A stretch of DNA of 64,000 bases from Salvia splendens (GCF_004379255.2 NC_056052.1:11711708-11775707), one strand, 5' to 3'. Positions 44,423 to 56,952 are shown, counted from the first letter of the stretch. The notes: generated by a model not told the origin, from the sequence alone. Translations and numbers: made by a program.

Positions 44423-45563
44423 TGAAGGGGTTGGCAGCGGAAGCGTGCATGTTCTAACGGATCACATAATTTGATCTAATTTGCAGATTATCTAGACAAA
44501 ATCTATTCGCGTAATTATCACATGTATCATGCTCATAACTTGAATTAAAACATGCTTTAGCATATAAAATGCCTAAAACATGCTTACTACGGAATTAGCC
44601 AATTAACCTCGTTGATTCAATCAAGAATTGATGATGGCTTGCTCCGTCTCCTCGTGAAGATCTTCAGTACTCGACCTCGGATCTTCTGACTAATGTCCTG
44701 GACTGTATACTGATATTTGTGTGGGCAAATCTCACCAGAATACTAGGACTCGAATAATGAAGACAGAACTCAGCTCACAGAAGAAGTAATTTTCGAACTC
44801 TCTCTCTCTTTAGAGGGGGGGGACAAAAATTGGGAGCAATAATAATTGTTATTTCTGTCTCCTTTATTCTCTTATTTATATTAAGTCAAATATTGGACCC
44901 AGTCAGGGATCTAAGGAAGAATTTTGACATGGCCTCACCCAATTAGCTTTTTACTAATTAAATTGAACCCACAATTTAATATAAGCTTATATTGGAATAT
45001 TACAAGCAGCCACTACAGAAGTAATATTGCACTGCCTTTCCAAATCCTTAATTACAAGTATTCCGGGTTTCCTTTTATTTGTTTAATTCATTTCTCACGC
45101 TTAAGATAGAAACATCCTTTAATTAATTAATGTCTGCTATGAACTTAATTAATTAACATATTTTATTCTCCAAGAGTGGACTTAGCAAGAAACTCTTATT
45201 TATTATTCATAGAGTAATTAAACTCCAACTAGCTAGGTTCCGATTAATAAAACCTTGTTTCGAGCTCCTCTTGTGGATGTTATCAAACGAGACTATCCTT
45301 GCGCACGATTCAACATAATAGCAATCCTAGCACCTCTAGATAATGATCACCACTACCCAATATACCTGGATCGTTGGGTGACCACCTTTGGTAAGTCAAA
45401 GTAGTAGATACTCAATATCGTATGTTCAATCAACATCCATTAAATGTAAAACATAACAAAATTATGACAAAAATAATCTGTTTCATTCCTTTAAAAAATA
45501 ACATATAGAGTTTTACAGTATTCAATCACTCGAAAGGTGATTTCTAGTATACAAACTCTATCA
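44423..45563 (-). repeat. 3' LTR of copia element 1
   Basis: In plus orientation it starts TGAAGGGGTTGGCAGCGGAA, where the RNase H reading of the host Athila element breaks, and ends CAAACTCTATCA before a purine tract (minus gtgggagattg). It shows blocks in common with the LTR of copia element 2 at 57474-58932: cagcggaag..catgca, aattaattaa..gtctgctat, cctagcacctctaga and tgatcaccactaccca. 1141 bp. Frames at 44924-45109 and 45491-45685 are chance. Confidence 0.8.
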
Positions 45564-45779
45564 ATCTCCCACTTATTCTCAAAACAGCTTTCGAGTATAC
45601 AAAACAATGTGCACACGTCAAATTTCTGCCACTTATACTGAAAGCGAGTTGAGGTCTTGAATGAGTCGAACTCCCATCCCTTCAACGTGGTCCTCGAACG
45701 GTTTTACCGCCAATGCCTTTGTAAAAGGATCTGCCAGGTTGTTCTCCGACGCAATCTTGACCACTTGTATGTCTCCTCT

Positions 45780-47138
45780 CTACACTATATACCTTATGAT
45801 ATGATACTTCCTCTCTATGTGTTTGCTCGCTTTGTGAGCTCTCGGTTCCTTCGAATTTACCACAGCACCAGAATTGTCACAATAAATCGTGATGCTCTTA
45901 GGCAGATTCGTAACCACACCTAAATCCATAAGGAAGTTCTTGAACCATACTGCCTCTTTTGCAGCCTCCGAAGCGGCCACATACTCGGCTTCCATGGTCG
46001 AGTCCGCGATGCATTTCTGCTTCACACTCTTCTAAATTACGGCTCCACCTCCTAAGGTGAACACATATCCTGAAGTAGATTTTCTCGAGTCCTGGTCAGC
46101 TTGAAAGTCTGAGTCAGTATATCCCAAAGGACAGAGCTCGCCTGCATTGTAACCTCGAGCATAGTCCTTAGTCCGTTTAAGGTACTTGAGTATGTTCTTT
46201 ACGGCAGTCCAATGTCCTTGGCCCGGATTGGACTGATATCTTGCCACCATGCCAACAACAAAGCAAATATCAGGCCTCGTACAAAGCATAGCATACATGA
46301 GACTTCCAACTGCCGAAGCATATGGAATCCTTCTCATTGCTTGTATCTCAGACGGCGTTTTGGGGCACATCTCTTGAGATAGATGGATGCCATGTCTGAA
46401 AGGTAGGAAACTTTTCTTGCCGTCCTGCATGCTAAAGCGACTAAGTACTGTTTCGATGTAAGGTTCTTGAGATAAGCACAACATCTTCTTTTCTCGATTC
46501 ATAAGAACCTTGATCCCAAGGATGTATCCCGCGTCTCCCATATCATTCATCTCGAACTGGTTTGACAACCATGTTCGTACTGATGAAAACACCTTATTGT
46601 TTCCAATTAGAAGAATGTCATCTACATATAAAACTAAGAACACTACATTCCCCTTTTCAACCTTCTTATACACACAACTTTCACTAGGGTATTTTTTGAA
46701 TCCAAACTTGCGAACAGTTTGATCGAAACACTGGTTCCATGATCTATATGCTTGCTTAAGGCCATAAATGGCCTTCTTAAACTTCCAAACCATGTGTTTC
46801 TTGCCCTTTATGGCATAACCTTCGGGTTGTTCCATGTAGATGGTCTCCTCAAGACTGCCGTTTAGAAACGCAGTCTTAACGTCCATCTACCATACATCCC
46901 AATCCATATAAGCTGCTATAGACAATAGTATCCGGATCGATTTGAGCATGGCCACTGGGGAGAAAGTCTCGTCGTAATCGACACCTTCCTTTTGGGTATA
47001 CCCCTTAGCCACTAGTCTAGCCTTGAAGACTTTAACTCGTCCATCGGGTCCACGTTTACGTTTATATATCCACTTGCTCCCAGTGGCAATACAGCCTTCG
47101 GTTAGGACGGACAAATCGTAGACGTCTTTGTCTATCAT
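45780..47138 (-). pseudogene. Copia element 1 reverse transcriptase and RNase H
   Basis: Minus strand: [40 protein letters not shown], stop (TAG 46887-46889, where the family has Gln before MDVK), MDVKTAFLNGSLEE, VLYVDDILLIG (catalytic YVDD) and YASAVGSLMYAMLCTRPD. RNase H follows with ADQDSRKSTSGYVFTLGGGA, stop (TAG 46032-46034, for Trp), KQKCIADSTMEAEY and the CDN motif. It ends in HIERKYHIIRYIV. Both stops are single transitions. The order RT after integrase is the Ty1/copia order. Confidence 0.93.
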
Positions 47139-47164
47139 AGATTGTAGTTCCTAATCCATTGCTT

Positions 47165-48191
47165 TCACCCATGCGCTTCCCCAAAGTTCCAGGGATCTAA
47201 TACATTGCTGTCTGAGGAATGATCCATAGATTCCCCCAAACCAATGTATCTTTCGGGATCATGTGAGACCCTCCCACTGCGGCGTGACACTACAATTCTT
47301 GGGATAGAAGTTGAAGTTTCTGGAATTGTTTGTACACTTGGTACTCGTTCTTGGTTAATGGAATTTGTGACAGAAGTTAGCTCATCAAGAGCCACTTCAC
47401 TGCTGGGTTTATGATTCATAACATAGTCTTCCTCTAAGAATGTGGCGTGAGTGCTCACAATAACTTTCTTATCTCGGAGACTAAAGAATTCATAAGTTTT
47501 CGTTCCTCTGAGGTACCCTATAAACAAACATACCTCCGTCCTTGATCCTAGCTTAGTTGGATCCTTTTCCAATACATGAGTCGGGCAACCCCAAATCTTG
47601 AGATGTGCTAGATTGGGCTTGCGCCCAGTCCACAACTCATAAGGAGTAGTAGGTACAGATTTTGACGGTAAATTGTCTAAAATATGGCTTGCAGAAAGCA
47701 AGGCATGTCCCAGAACGAAGTAGGTAGCCGTGCATAACTCATCATCGATCGGACCATGTTTAATAAGGTCATGTTCCTTCTTTCAGCCACGCCGTTCTGC
47801 TGGGGCGTGCCCGGCGCAGTCAATTGGGATTGGATTCCCGACTCCGATAAGTAGTCCAAAAACTCGGCACTGAGGTATTCGCCTCCACGATCAGATCACA
47901 GGCATTTGATAGTCTTACCATGATACTTCTCCACTTGAGCCTTAAAGTCCTTGAACTTATCGAAAGACTCTGATTTGTGGGTCATCAAATAGACGTATCC
48001 AATTTTCGAGAAGTCATCAATGAATGTGATGAAGTATCGAAAACCACCTCTTGTTTCAGTAGACATTGGTCCACATACATCGGAATGAATGAGCTCAAGT
48101 ACTTCCTTGGCCCTATTGCCCTTAGCTTGAAAAGGCCTCTTGGTCATCTTGCCTTCTAAGCATGACTCACACTTATGAAAAGGTTCCTCCT
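47165..48191 (-). pseudogene. Copia element 1 integrase
   Basis: Zinc-finger remnant (HKCESCLEGKMTKRPF), then the core: Asp in ELIHSDVCGPMSTETRGG, a stop TGA at 47895-47897 replacing Arg (CGA) directly before Asp in SDRGGEYLS, and Glu in PQQNGVAERRNMTLLNMVRS. The C-terminal part reads PYELWTGRKPNLAHLKIWGC and KLGSRTEVCLFIGY. Frames change near 47680. The CGA-to-TGA change fits deamination of a methylated CpG. Confidence 0.92.
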
Positions 48192-49427
48192 CTAGACCTT
48201 TAATAAGGTCTTGTTTAACAAGAGAATGGATCCTCCTTTCATTGGCATGACCAAGTCTAAGGTGTATAAGTACGTTTCGTTCATTGAACTTGAAGGTTCC
48301 TTTCGTTTCTCTGAAATTTTCGATGTTGTATTGAGTTCTGATTTGCGATTATTAAACTGTTTAGATGTGATTGTGTGCAGATTGTTTTCCATGATACCAC
48401 GACAGATATAAAAACCATCTTTCTTAATAACGCAATTGTCATTAAAAGAAATCGAATATCCATCAAAAACTAATTTAAAAACTGAAATTAAATTTCTTCG
48501 AAAAGAAGGTATCAACAAAACATTCTTCAAAATCAAAAATCTATCACTACTAAAACGCAAATAAATGTCTCCCACTGCTACGGCCACCACTTTTATAGCG
48601 TCGCCCAGTTGGACCTCGATCTCACGATCACGTAGCCGTCTTGTCACCTGCATTAAGTCAGGATCAAAATAAATATGATCAGTGGGTCCTGTGTCAATAA
48701 CCCAAGTGCAAGTAGACTTCGAAGCCAAACATGACTCGACTACTAAAGCTTGGTGCATACCTGTAGCCTTGCCCTTTTTAGGACAATCTGGCTTCCAATG
48801 CCCCTTCTCTCCGCACTTGAAACACTTCCCCGTGGGCTTCTTGTTTGCCCTCTTCTTCTTCTTTCCCTTAGCTACCTTGGCCGGTCCTGAGTTCGGTGCA
48901 TGCCTTTTTCCTGCGCTAGGCTTGAAGCCAGAGGAACGAGGCACCGAAGTCATCATGGCCGCCTTAGCCTGGTTCATAAGATCCTCTGCCGACTGAAGTT
49001 CAGTCAGCAGCTCTGCCAAGGTGTAGTTCCTCTTGTTCATTTCGAAGTTGAGCTTGAACTGTTAGAAGCTAGGGGGAAGACTTTGAAGGATAATAGTCAC
49101 TTGGGACTCGGGATCGATCGTCACTCCCAAGACCTCAATTTGGTTGAGGTGGCCCATCATCTTGAGGACGTGGTCCCTCACAGACGAGCCTTCCTTCATT
49201 GTCTTCGACATGATACTCCGAAAGGCTTGAGACTTAGCCGTTCGATCCTGAGTACCAAAAAGATTATTGAGATTCTGCATGATCTCGGCGGCTGTATCCA
49301 TGGCTGAATGCTGATGCTTGAGTACTGAAGACATAGAAGCCAACATGTAGCACTTAGCCATCTCATTCGCCTTATGCCACCGTCTGTGTGCATCTCTGAC
49401 TCCTGCCGCAGCATCAGCCGCCGGCAC
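48192..49427 (-). pseudogene. Copia element 1 gag and protease
   Basis: Gag from 49427: WHKANEMAKCYMLASMSSVL, MDTAAEIMQNLNNLFG, stop (TAA 49062-49064) after SLPPSF, then NFEMNKRNYTLAELLTELQS. The zinc knuckle is CFKCGEKGHWKPDC. The protease follows at TWVIDTGPTDHI, where the usual D-S/T-G-A is altered to DTGP, likely harming activity. It ends near 48192 with a stop in the region just before integrase. 49428-49633 is leader. Confidence 0.88.
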
Positions 49428-49633
49428 TGGAGGTCGCGGGGTTGTGAGTACAAAGATGTACTCATCTGCTGTGAGAACGATGTCCAGATTTTATTTCCAT
49501 TCTATGTAATTTTGGCCCTCGAGTTTGTTTTCTTTAAGAATTGCAGAAAGAGGATTGAACGACATATTAACGATTTGATTTGCACAGCAAAACAGAGTAT
49601 TTACCATTTGTCATAAACTTATGTAAGAAGTTT

Positions 49634-51191
49634 TGAAGGTTGTCGCCCGCGAGTGCTCGCTAAGATATGACTCAGGAGCGGAGTGAGCAAGAGTGCACAG
49701 AGAAAGTTAATGCAGATGCTCGGTCAAGACTCCGCGCTTCTTAAATCCACTGGATCACTAGGTCCAGGAACTCAAAGAACACAGAGTGTTTCTGTCGTTG
49801 GACACACTCGACTCCCCTTCAACAATTAAATCCCTCAACCCCAAATACTATGGATTAGTATAGGGAAGCGGGGTCGATCCCACGAAGATGGATTCGTGAA
49901 GTAGTGCTAGAGACTCTGGAAACAAGCGGCTGCTGCCACGCAAAGGGTTGAGAATTTTACCTAACTCTAGTCCTAGGCACGAAATGTAAATGCTAGACCT
50001 AGGAAACTGTAAACACACTGACAGCAAACATCGTCATGATCGCGAGGTATTAAAATCACTTCCTAGACCGTGTAAACGATTCACAAATTAAGACTAGACA
50101 GAGAGAATAAAAGCAGTGGGGACCACGACTCCAAATATAGCAAGTACGGTAAAAGCTGCAAACAACCAACTCATGCCCTGACTAACAACGACATACATTT
50201 TCCTAACCGACTCAAGTACGTAAATGGAGAAAACAGAGCACGTACCTAGATTCAAACAGAATATAGAAATCAGGACGCTGGAAACTTGCTACGAATCGGA
50301 AATACATCAGATCGACATAAACTAGGCGAAGCGAAATGAAAACACGTAAACTAGGCATGAAATTAAATTAACACTGCTCAGATTCACGTCGAGTGCTCAA
50401 TCCACTCCGGATCCAAGCCACCCGAACTCAACAACCATCAAAATTAACTCCATAACTCCGATTCTTACAGATCTGCTCCGATCAACTCCGAATTCCAACA
50501 ATCACAGACAATCCTACAATATCAGCAAGACAAAACCCCGATTCATCCACAAACAAACTCCATTCTCACAGATCCAACCACGAACCTGCAATAATCCGCG
50601 AAAACAACCAACTCCAACAATTCCAACTCCAGAATTCAAGTAAACACAATCAACAAACAGAAATCAACACAATCAACATAAGCGAAAACGAAACTTCTAT
50701 TAAAATAAGAGAAATATTCAGCAAAGTACGAAACGGAAATTAAATTGTTTCTTCGCCCCACAGAAGGACGGTGTTACAACCCAATCGAGAACGTGAGAAA
50801 GCTAGATGTGAACCCAAGGTGCGTCACCCTGAATCTCCCCTCCAAAAGAACCCAAGTGTGTGAAAAGTGAACTAAGTTACAAGCTGTTAGCGAGGCCTCC
50901 AACCGAGAAGGTCCCTCCAGCTTGCATGCTTCTTCCTTTTATAGATGCGGACATAGCCTTCTAGAGTCTTCGTAGAAATCCCTATTCTACCCTTCAACTC
51001 CGAGGCTTCCTCCGTCAAGCAATTCTCTTCAAAATGTCCACTCTTTCGCCAGTTTCCTAGGACCATGCAAGCGTCCTCTTCCTTTCCTGGATCTAGCGAA
51101 AACCTTCACACACCTGGCTTTAAACATGCTTTAGACCCAGCGTTTTCATGAAATAAAATCCCTAGACCGATGCATGAAATTGGCCTTATCA
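49634..51191. repeat. Solo LTR of an Athila/Tat-type element
   Basis: It starts TGAAGGTTGTCGCCCG and ends GGCCTTATCA. The five bases outside are AGTTT on both sides (49629-49633 and 51192-51196), a perfect target duplication. Length 1558 bp, no genes. It contains tagtatagggaagcggggtc followed by gatcccacgaagatgg, the same kind of phrase as in the LTR at 37587-39082, and it ends in TTATCA like it, so it belongs to a related but distinct family. Produced by recombination between two LTRs of a complete element after insertion in the copia leader. Confidence 0.85.
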
Positions 51192-52029
51192 AGTTTGATT
51201 AGATTAACCATAAAACTTTTTAAAATCTTACAACTGTAATATTAAAATTTTGTATCCTCCAGAGGAGGTCAATACGCATTAAAATTTTACAATTTTACTG
51301 GTCACAATCATCAACGAATAGTCCAGAGACCACAGGGTGGCATGGCCGCATAATGTTGCCTAAGCAAGACCACCGAATTTAGCATTACAGAATCTCATTC
51401 CTACAACACACTCCCATAACAATGCTCATGTGTTGCTAACAAGATCAAGCTATCCCATAAATCCTGTGTGAACTTCTGAATCTCGCAGTTTCTTAGGATT
51501 ATTGTCCCCACAGAGCAGGTGGCGATAATATTGGAAACTACATTCTAGTTCATACTATTTATATTTGAGAAGTCCGCCTTATGAACTTGGTATTTTCTTA
51601 GGATTATTGATACATATCTATCCTTATTAGGATCTCAGATATTTAAATATTTGGAAACTATTAAATTATCTTCATCCATATCATCTAGGAATCAAAATTA
51701 TATTATTTATTTCCATAGATATAGAAAATAATAAAATTATTCCTAAAATCTAGATTATTATTAGGAAACTATTAAATTATTCTCATCCATATCATCTAGG
51801 AATAAAATAATATTATTTATTTCCATAGATATAGATAATAAAAAAATATTCCTAAAATCTAGGTAAATCTTCCAAAAAGATTTTATTTCCATTAAATAAT
51901 AATATTTTAATGATATCTTTTAATAAAATAATTAAATAATCATTAAAATAACCTTTCATCGTTATCTCATCGTACGAGGTTCGCACGAACGATGAACGAT
52001 GAAAATCCGATGAATTCTTCATCGGAATC
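51192..52029 (-). other. Copia element 1 leader with tandem repeats
   Basis: 51300-51545 matches the leader of copia 2 (gaatagtccagagaccacag / ggatagtccagagaccacta; ggtggcatggccgc; aggattattg). 51650-51880 holds two copies of about 105 bp (ggaaactattaaattat, catccatatcatctaggaat, tattatttatttccatagat). No gene. This is untranslated leader upstream of gag. Confidence 0.65.
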
Positions 52030-52434
52030 CGACGCACACGGCGTCTTAGCCAAGGGCGCGCAGTTGCCGCGCCAGCGTCTCGGCCAGCGGCTCGTCGGGG
52101 TTCGCCAGCGTCTCGGCTAGGAGCGTGCGCGAAGGCGCGGCTCCTCTCAGCCAGCGGCGAGCACCCGTCACGGCATCTCGGCTCGTCGGGTGCCGAAGCT
52201 TCTCGGCCAGCCGCACACGCGGTGGCGCGCGCCTCTTGGCCAGCGTCTTGACGCTTGTCTCGGACATCCGAGCCGTCGAGTGGCGTGAGCTCTCGGCCAG
52301 CGGCGCGCACGGTGGCGCACTCGCTCTCGGCCAACTCCAACCTTCCGCTTAGGGTTGCAGCTCTCGGTGCCTGGTGTCTCGGTGGTTCTCGGACGAACCA
52401 CCACACCACGCCAGCCGCCGTGCCACATGGTAAG
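52030..52434. other. GC-rich block with CGGCCAGCG-type repeats
   Basis: About 400 bases, markedly GC-rich in an AT-rich region, built on repeats of ctcggccagcg, gcgtctcgg and gctcgtcgggt with spacing of roughly 25-55 bases. Open frames on both strands read Arg/Ala-rich peptides without a recognised domain. It sits where the 5' LTR of copia 1 should be. It could be the start of the copia leader, a foreign insertion or filler. It ends exactly where the Athila RNase H frame resumes. Confidence 0.5.
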
Positions 52435-52435
52435 T

Positions 52436-53553
52436 ATAGACGATGACCTTGGATCCTAGCAAGTACTGCCGGAACTTCTCGAATGAATACACCACGGCCA
52501 GCATTTCCTTCTCAGTGGTGTCATAATTCCGTTGAGCCTGATTCAAGGTCTTGGACGCATAGAAAATCACCTAACTTTTTCCTTCGATTTTCTGACCCAG
52601 AACAGCTCCCACTGCATAATCGCTGGCATCACACATCACTTCGAAATGATGATCCCAGTCAGGAGCCCGGATGATTGGTGCGGATATCAACTTTTCTTTG
52701 AGAATGTTGAAAGCGGCTTTACACTGTTCATCAAAAACGAAATCCACCTCGTTTTGAAGGAGTCTAGTAAGGGGTTGGGCAATTTTAGCGAAGTCCTTAA
52801 TAAATCGTCGATAAAATCCTGCATGCCCCAGAAAACCCCTTATTTCCTTCTGGTCAGTAGGGAATGGCAGCTTGGATATGACGTCCACCTTGGCTTGATC
52901 CACCTGGATACCTCTCTCCGACACCACGTGCCCTAGGACGATCCCTTCTGTGACCATGAAATGGCACTTCTCGAAATTCAAGACTAGGCTCTTTGCTTGA
53001 CACCTCTCCAGAACTACGTCCAAGTGATGAAGGCACGAGTCGAAAGAGTCTCCGTAGACTGTAAAGTCATCCATGAATATTTCTATACACTCCTTGATCA
53101 GATCGGAAAAAATGCTCATCATGCATCGTTGAAATGTACCCGGAGCATTGCACAGACCGAACGGCATGCGTCTATACGCGTAGGTTCCGAATGGGCAGGT
53201 GAAGGTGGTTTTGTCCTGGTCTTCAGGATCCACGTAGATTTGGATCCACGTAGATTTCAGAAGTACTTCTTCCCAGCCAGTCGCTCCAACATCTGATCGA
53301 TGAACGGCAAGGGAAAGTGATCCTTCCTGGTTGCGGTATTCAGTTTGCGGTAGTCAATGCACATCCGCCAACCAGTGACTAGCCTTGTTGGTATCAGCTC
53401 ATTTCTCTCATTTTGAACCACTTGGATCCCTGACTTCTTGGGGACCATGTGAATGGGGCTGACCCACTCGCTGTCGGGCACCGAATAGATAATTCCCAAT
53501 GATAGCAATTTCAAAATTTCCTTCAATATCTCCTCCCGCATGTTAGGGTTCAC
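52436..53553 (-). pseudogene. Athila/Tat reverse transcriptase and N-terminal RNase H
   Basis: Minus strand: EWVSPIHMVPKKSGIQVVQN, RLVTGWRMCIDYRKLN, ERLAGKKYF, then a break. The segment with the first catalytic Asp (LDGYSGY in the family) is deleted, and a 16-bp tandem copy of aaatctacgtggatcc stands at 53225-53260. It resumes at YVDPEDQDKTTFTCPFG, then MPFGLCNAPGTFQRCMMSIF, the IFMDDFTVYG site, GHVVSERGIQVDQAKV and FLGHAGFYRRFIKDF. RNase H starts VMCDASDYAVGAVLGQ, has a stop near 52572 and ends at GSKVIVYT where copia 1 interrupts it. Confidence 0.92.
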
Positions 53554-54756
53554 CTTCCTTTACGAGTCTCGATGTGCTTTTGCTCCTTCCTCCAGCCTGA
53601 TGTGGTGCATACAGACATAGGAGCTTATTCCCACCAAAGCTGTAAGGCTCCATCCAATTGCTCTTTTGTTCTTGCTCAGCACAGTCAATAGCCTTGCCTC
53701 TTGCTCTTCCGTAAGGCTGCTGCTGATAATCACAGGATATGAGTCTTCTTCCCCGAGGAAGGCATACTTCAGGTTTGCTGGTAGTTTCTTCAATTCGACT
53801 TGTGAGGGAAGTGTGTCTGCGGGTAGAAGGCTTTTTGCAGCATCCCCCTCCTTTTCTAACTCATCATCTGAGAGTCCCTCTGTACTAGCTGGTAGCTGAG
53901 CCCCTGCGGATACAATAAATTCTGATTTATGACAAAAGTCCTTAATTGTTCATTCTATCTCTTCATCGGTCAATCCTTGGCTACTGATTAGGTCGCACCA
54001 TGCAGCTACTTCTACATCAGCCTGTCCATATACATCTAATGCTTGGAGTTTTTCCTGCAATAATTCGGTCTCAAGAAAATCTTAGACTAGGGGGTCAATT
54101 ACATTAACATAGCATAGATTTTCAGAATCGATAGGCTTCTTCATGGCCTCATTGATGTCAAAGGTGAATTTCTCTCCATGAAAATCAATGCAAATTGTCT
54201 CCTCAGCCATGTCCACGATTGTTTTAGTTGTTCTAAAAAACGGTCTCCCTAACAATATACCGCTAGACTCCCTAGCTTCAGACTCACTCATCTTGATCAC
54301 ATAGAAGTCAGCAGGGTAAGTAAAATCATGCACTCTCACCAATACATTTTCTAGGACGCCCTCAGGATTTATGCATGACCTATCAGGCAGTTGGATTAAC
54401 ACCCCAATGTTTGACAACTTTACTCCCTTCAACCGATTATAGACTGATAATGGCATAACTTTTATAGATGCTCCCAGATCACACATCGCATGCTCGATTT
54501 TTACATCTCCTATAGTTATAGGTAAATTGAACATACCTGGGTCGGCTCTCTTGGGCGGTAGCTTCTCCTGCACAATTGCTGACGCTATCCCTTCCACCAT
54601 GATTTTCCCATCTTCATGGGCTTTCCCGGCTGTGAACTCCTTGATGAATTTCCCAAGTGGGGGTAGCTTCACGGCTTGGAGGAACGGTATGGTGACATCC
54701 AACTTCCCAAAAATGGACATGTAGTCCACTGGGTTCTCCTTCTTCCTCCTAGTCAT
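53554..54756 (-). pseudogene. Athila/Tat protease region
   Basis: The frame 54082-54756 carries the aspartic protease of this group: HAMCDLGASIKVMPLSVYNR (active site D-L-G-A-S, typical of Athila/Tat), the ILLGRPFFRTTKTIVDM flap/ILG region and FDINEAMKKP. A TAG ends it at 54082. Linker sequence to RT follows (VELKKLPANLKYAFLGEEDS, YPVIISSSLTEEQE, IGWSLTALVGISSYVCMHHI) with a further stop near 53940 and another at 53560. Confidence 0.88.
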
Positions 54757-54792
54757 GAAACGGTAAGGGAATGGTTTTTTCCCTTTCGCCGT

Positions 54793-56866
54793 CTACTGGT
54801 TCTTCAACAGCCTTTCCTGAGTCTCTGTCGTGGGTTCCGTTTCCTTAGGAGGGTCTTCCCTGGACAGTACGTCTTTGGTTTCATCTTTTTCCAGTGGTGC
54901 TTCATCTAAGAAAAACGGATCCTGCATCTGAGGCAGAGGTCTGTTGAGCTCTCTCTTCGAGACGATGTCGCTCAGTACCTTCGTTTTACTAGGCTCTCCA
55001 CTGGGTTTCTTCGGTTGGGGTCCATCATAGGCAGTACTGGACCGCAATGTGACCTTGCTCACGTTTGCCTTTCAGGTACATGGACTGTAGACGGGAGTTT
55101 CCCTGAATTCCCTATCAATTCACCCATCGAATTCGCCAGCTGGGCTAATTGCCTATTCATCATATCTATGTTTGCCTTAGGCTCCTTCTGGGCATTCTGC
55201 ATCCCCTGCACTACTTCATTATTGGACTGCAATTTACCCTTGATACTCTGCTGCGAAGCAAGCATTTCTCCTATCATGTCCTCCATAGATTTCCTTGACC
55301 TGTTAGGATATTGAAACTGATTCGGACCTTGGTGTTGGCTATACTGGGGGTTTTGGTTGGGTTGGTAATTCTGGAAGTTTTGCTGGTTCTGGTTAGGAGG
55401 ATATTGGTTATACTGGGCAGGAGGGTTGTATTGGTCTTGGTGATATTGATTCTGGTTCTGGTTTTGTTGGTGCTGGGGACCTTGACTCTGCCGATTCTGG
55501 TAATTTTGGTAGTTCCTCTGGTGGGGTGGTATATAAACAGGGTTTGAGTTTTGGTTCTGTGGGTTTTGGTTGTGGGGTTGTTGGTTCCTTCCTGACCAGT
55601 TGGATTGGAGGTCGGGATTTGCTTGGCCACGGTTCGGATTTTGGTTCGGGTGGGGGTTGTATTGTTCTGACCTTGACCTTGGTTTTGGTTTTGGTTCCCA
55701 TCGCCCCATCGAAAATTTGGATGGTCCCCCCATGGTGCGTCCCGCTGTCTCCCTGGGATCCAATTCCCATTAGAGTTATAGTACCCTGCAGCATTGACTT
55801 GCTCCATATTGACGAAGTAATTCGACTGATCGCAGGTTGGCCCTTGATTTCCCTGCTCTGCACCCTTGTAGCTCCCAGTTGGGGAAGGTGGTGGCGTGTT
55901 CTTCTCGATCGCGCTCAGGAGCGTCTTTTTCAGCTCTTCCATCTTCAAGTCCATCTTCTGCTCTATCTTCTGCTCCTGGTCAGTGGACGAAGCACTGGCA
56001 ATCCTTTCTCTGCTGTATCCATCCCTCGAATTGTCGTACTCCTTCTTCGCGCTCAAAAGCTTCCCTAGGACCTTTTTCGCTTCACTGACCCTTAGTTGCG
56101 TGAAGCTTCCTCCTGACGATGAGTTTGCCAGATCCTTTGTTGCCTTATTCATCCCCTCATAAAAGGTGTGACGTATCTCTATGTCTGCCACGCGATGGTT
56201 TGGACATGCATCCAAAAGGCTCATATACTTCGCCCAATAATCACTCAAGGGTTCGTCGTACTTTTGCTTCACACTGGTTATCTCTCTCTTCAGCACACTC
56301 GTCTTCGATGACGGGAAAAATTCACCTAGGAAGGCTGACTTCAAATCGACCCAACTCTCAATGGAGTTGGGTGGCAGGCGCATGAACCATGTGTTGGCCT
56401 CCCCCTTTAGGACGAACGCCAAGGCCTTCAATCTGTAGTCATCCTCGGTCGCTCCCGTTGGCCTTCTCTGTGCCTTACAAATCTTACAGAACTCATGAAG
56501 GAACTCGTAGGGCCCTTCATAGCTCTTCCCACAGTACGTGGGTAGAATTGCGATAACATGGGGCTTCACATCACAGGCTGTCTGTCCGGGGGTGACAACA
56601 ATGGCTTGCGGCGGTTCTCCGTCGGCATGCGAGTTCAGCGATCCGATCTCTGGATCATCATCTACTTGGGCAGCCATCCTCCTTGGGTTACCTTCCAATT
56701 GCAGTACCGGTTCTGGTATTCCTCCCTCTACTGTGTCTTGCTCTTCGTCACTACTCGTGCCTAGGTCAGACAGGGCTGTCGACAGACCAGAACGAGTGGT
56801 CACGAGTATAGCCCCTCGTTGGAGTATCTTTAGCTTCCAATGGTTAGGAGCCGAACTGTTTCTCAT
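54793..56866 (-). pseudogene. Athila/Tat gag
   Basis: Gag starts near 56866 (MRNSSAPNHWKLKILQRGAI), with the capsid-like region FLHEFCKICKAQRRPTGATE, LKALAFVLKGEANTWFMRLP and LKSAFLGEFFPSSKTSVLKR. A long Asn/Gln/Pro-rich tract begins after RWGDGNQNQNQ, where the frame shifts by one near 55680 and continues as NPVYIPPHQRNYQNYQ. It ends with QLAQLANSMGELIGNSGKLP. A second frame change near 55062 leads to SKVTLRSSTAYDGP, the usual end of gag, with a stop at 54793. No zinc knuckle of the CCHC type is seen. Confidence 0.88.
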
Positions 56867-56952
56867 AAACTGAAATAAAAAGAAAAAGGGAAAAATTATC
56901 CACAATATATACGCCAAAATATCACACACAATAACAGTTAATAACGCCATCC

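Larger units (their letters stand above)
44423..52434 (-). mobile_element. Copia element 1, inserted in the Athila RNase H
   Basis: Minus strand: leader (49428-52434, itself interrupted), gag, protease, integrase, RT, RNase H, 3' LTR. The host frame breaks at VIVYT on one side (52436) and resumes at LLQEFDWEV on the other (44422), with roughly 20 residues of RNase H missing. No 5' LTR matching 44423-45563 is seen at the right-hand end. There the sequence is a GC-rich block, so the 5' end has been deleted or replaced. Confidence 0.75.

Noticed and set aside
55311..55773. Val/Leu-rich plus-strand proteins
   Set aside because: Antisense of the Asn/Gln-rich tract of Athila gag.
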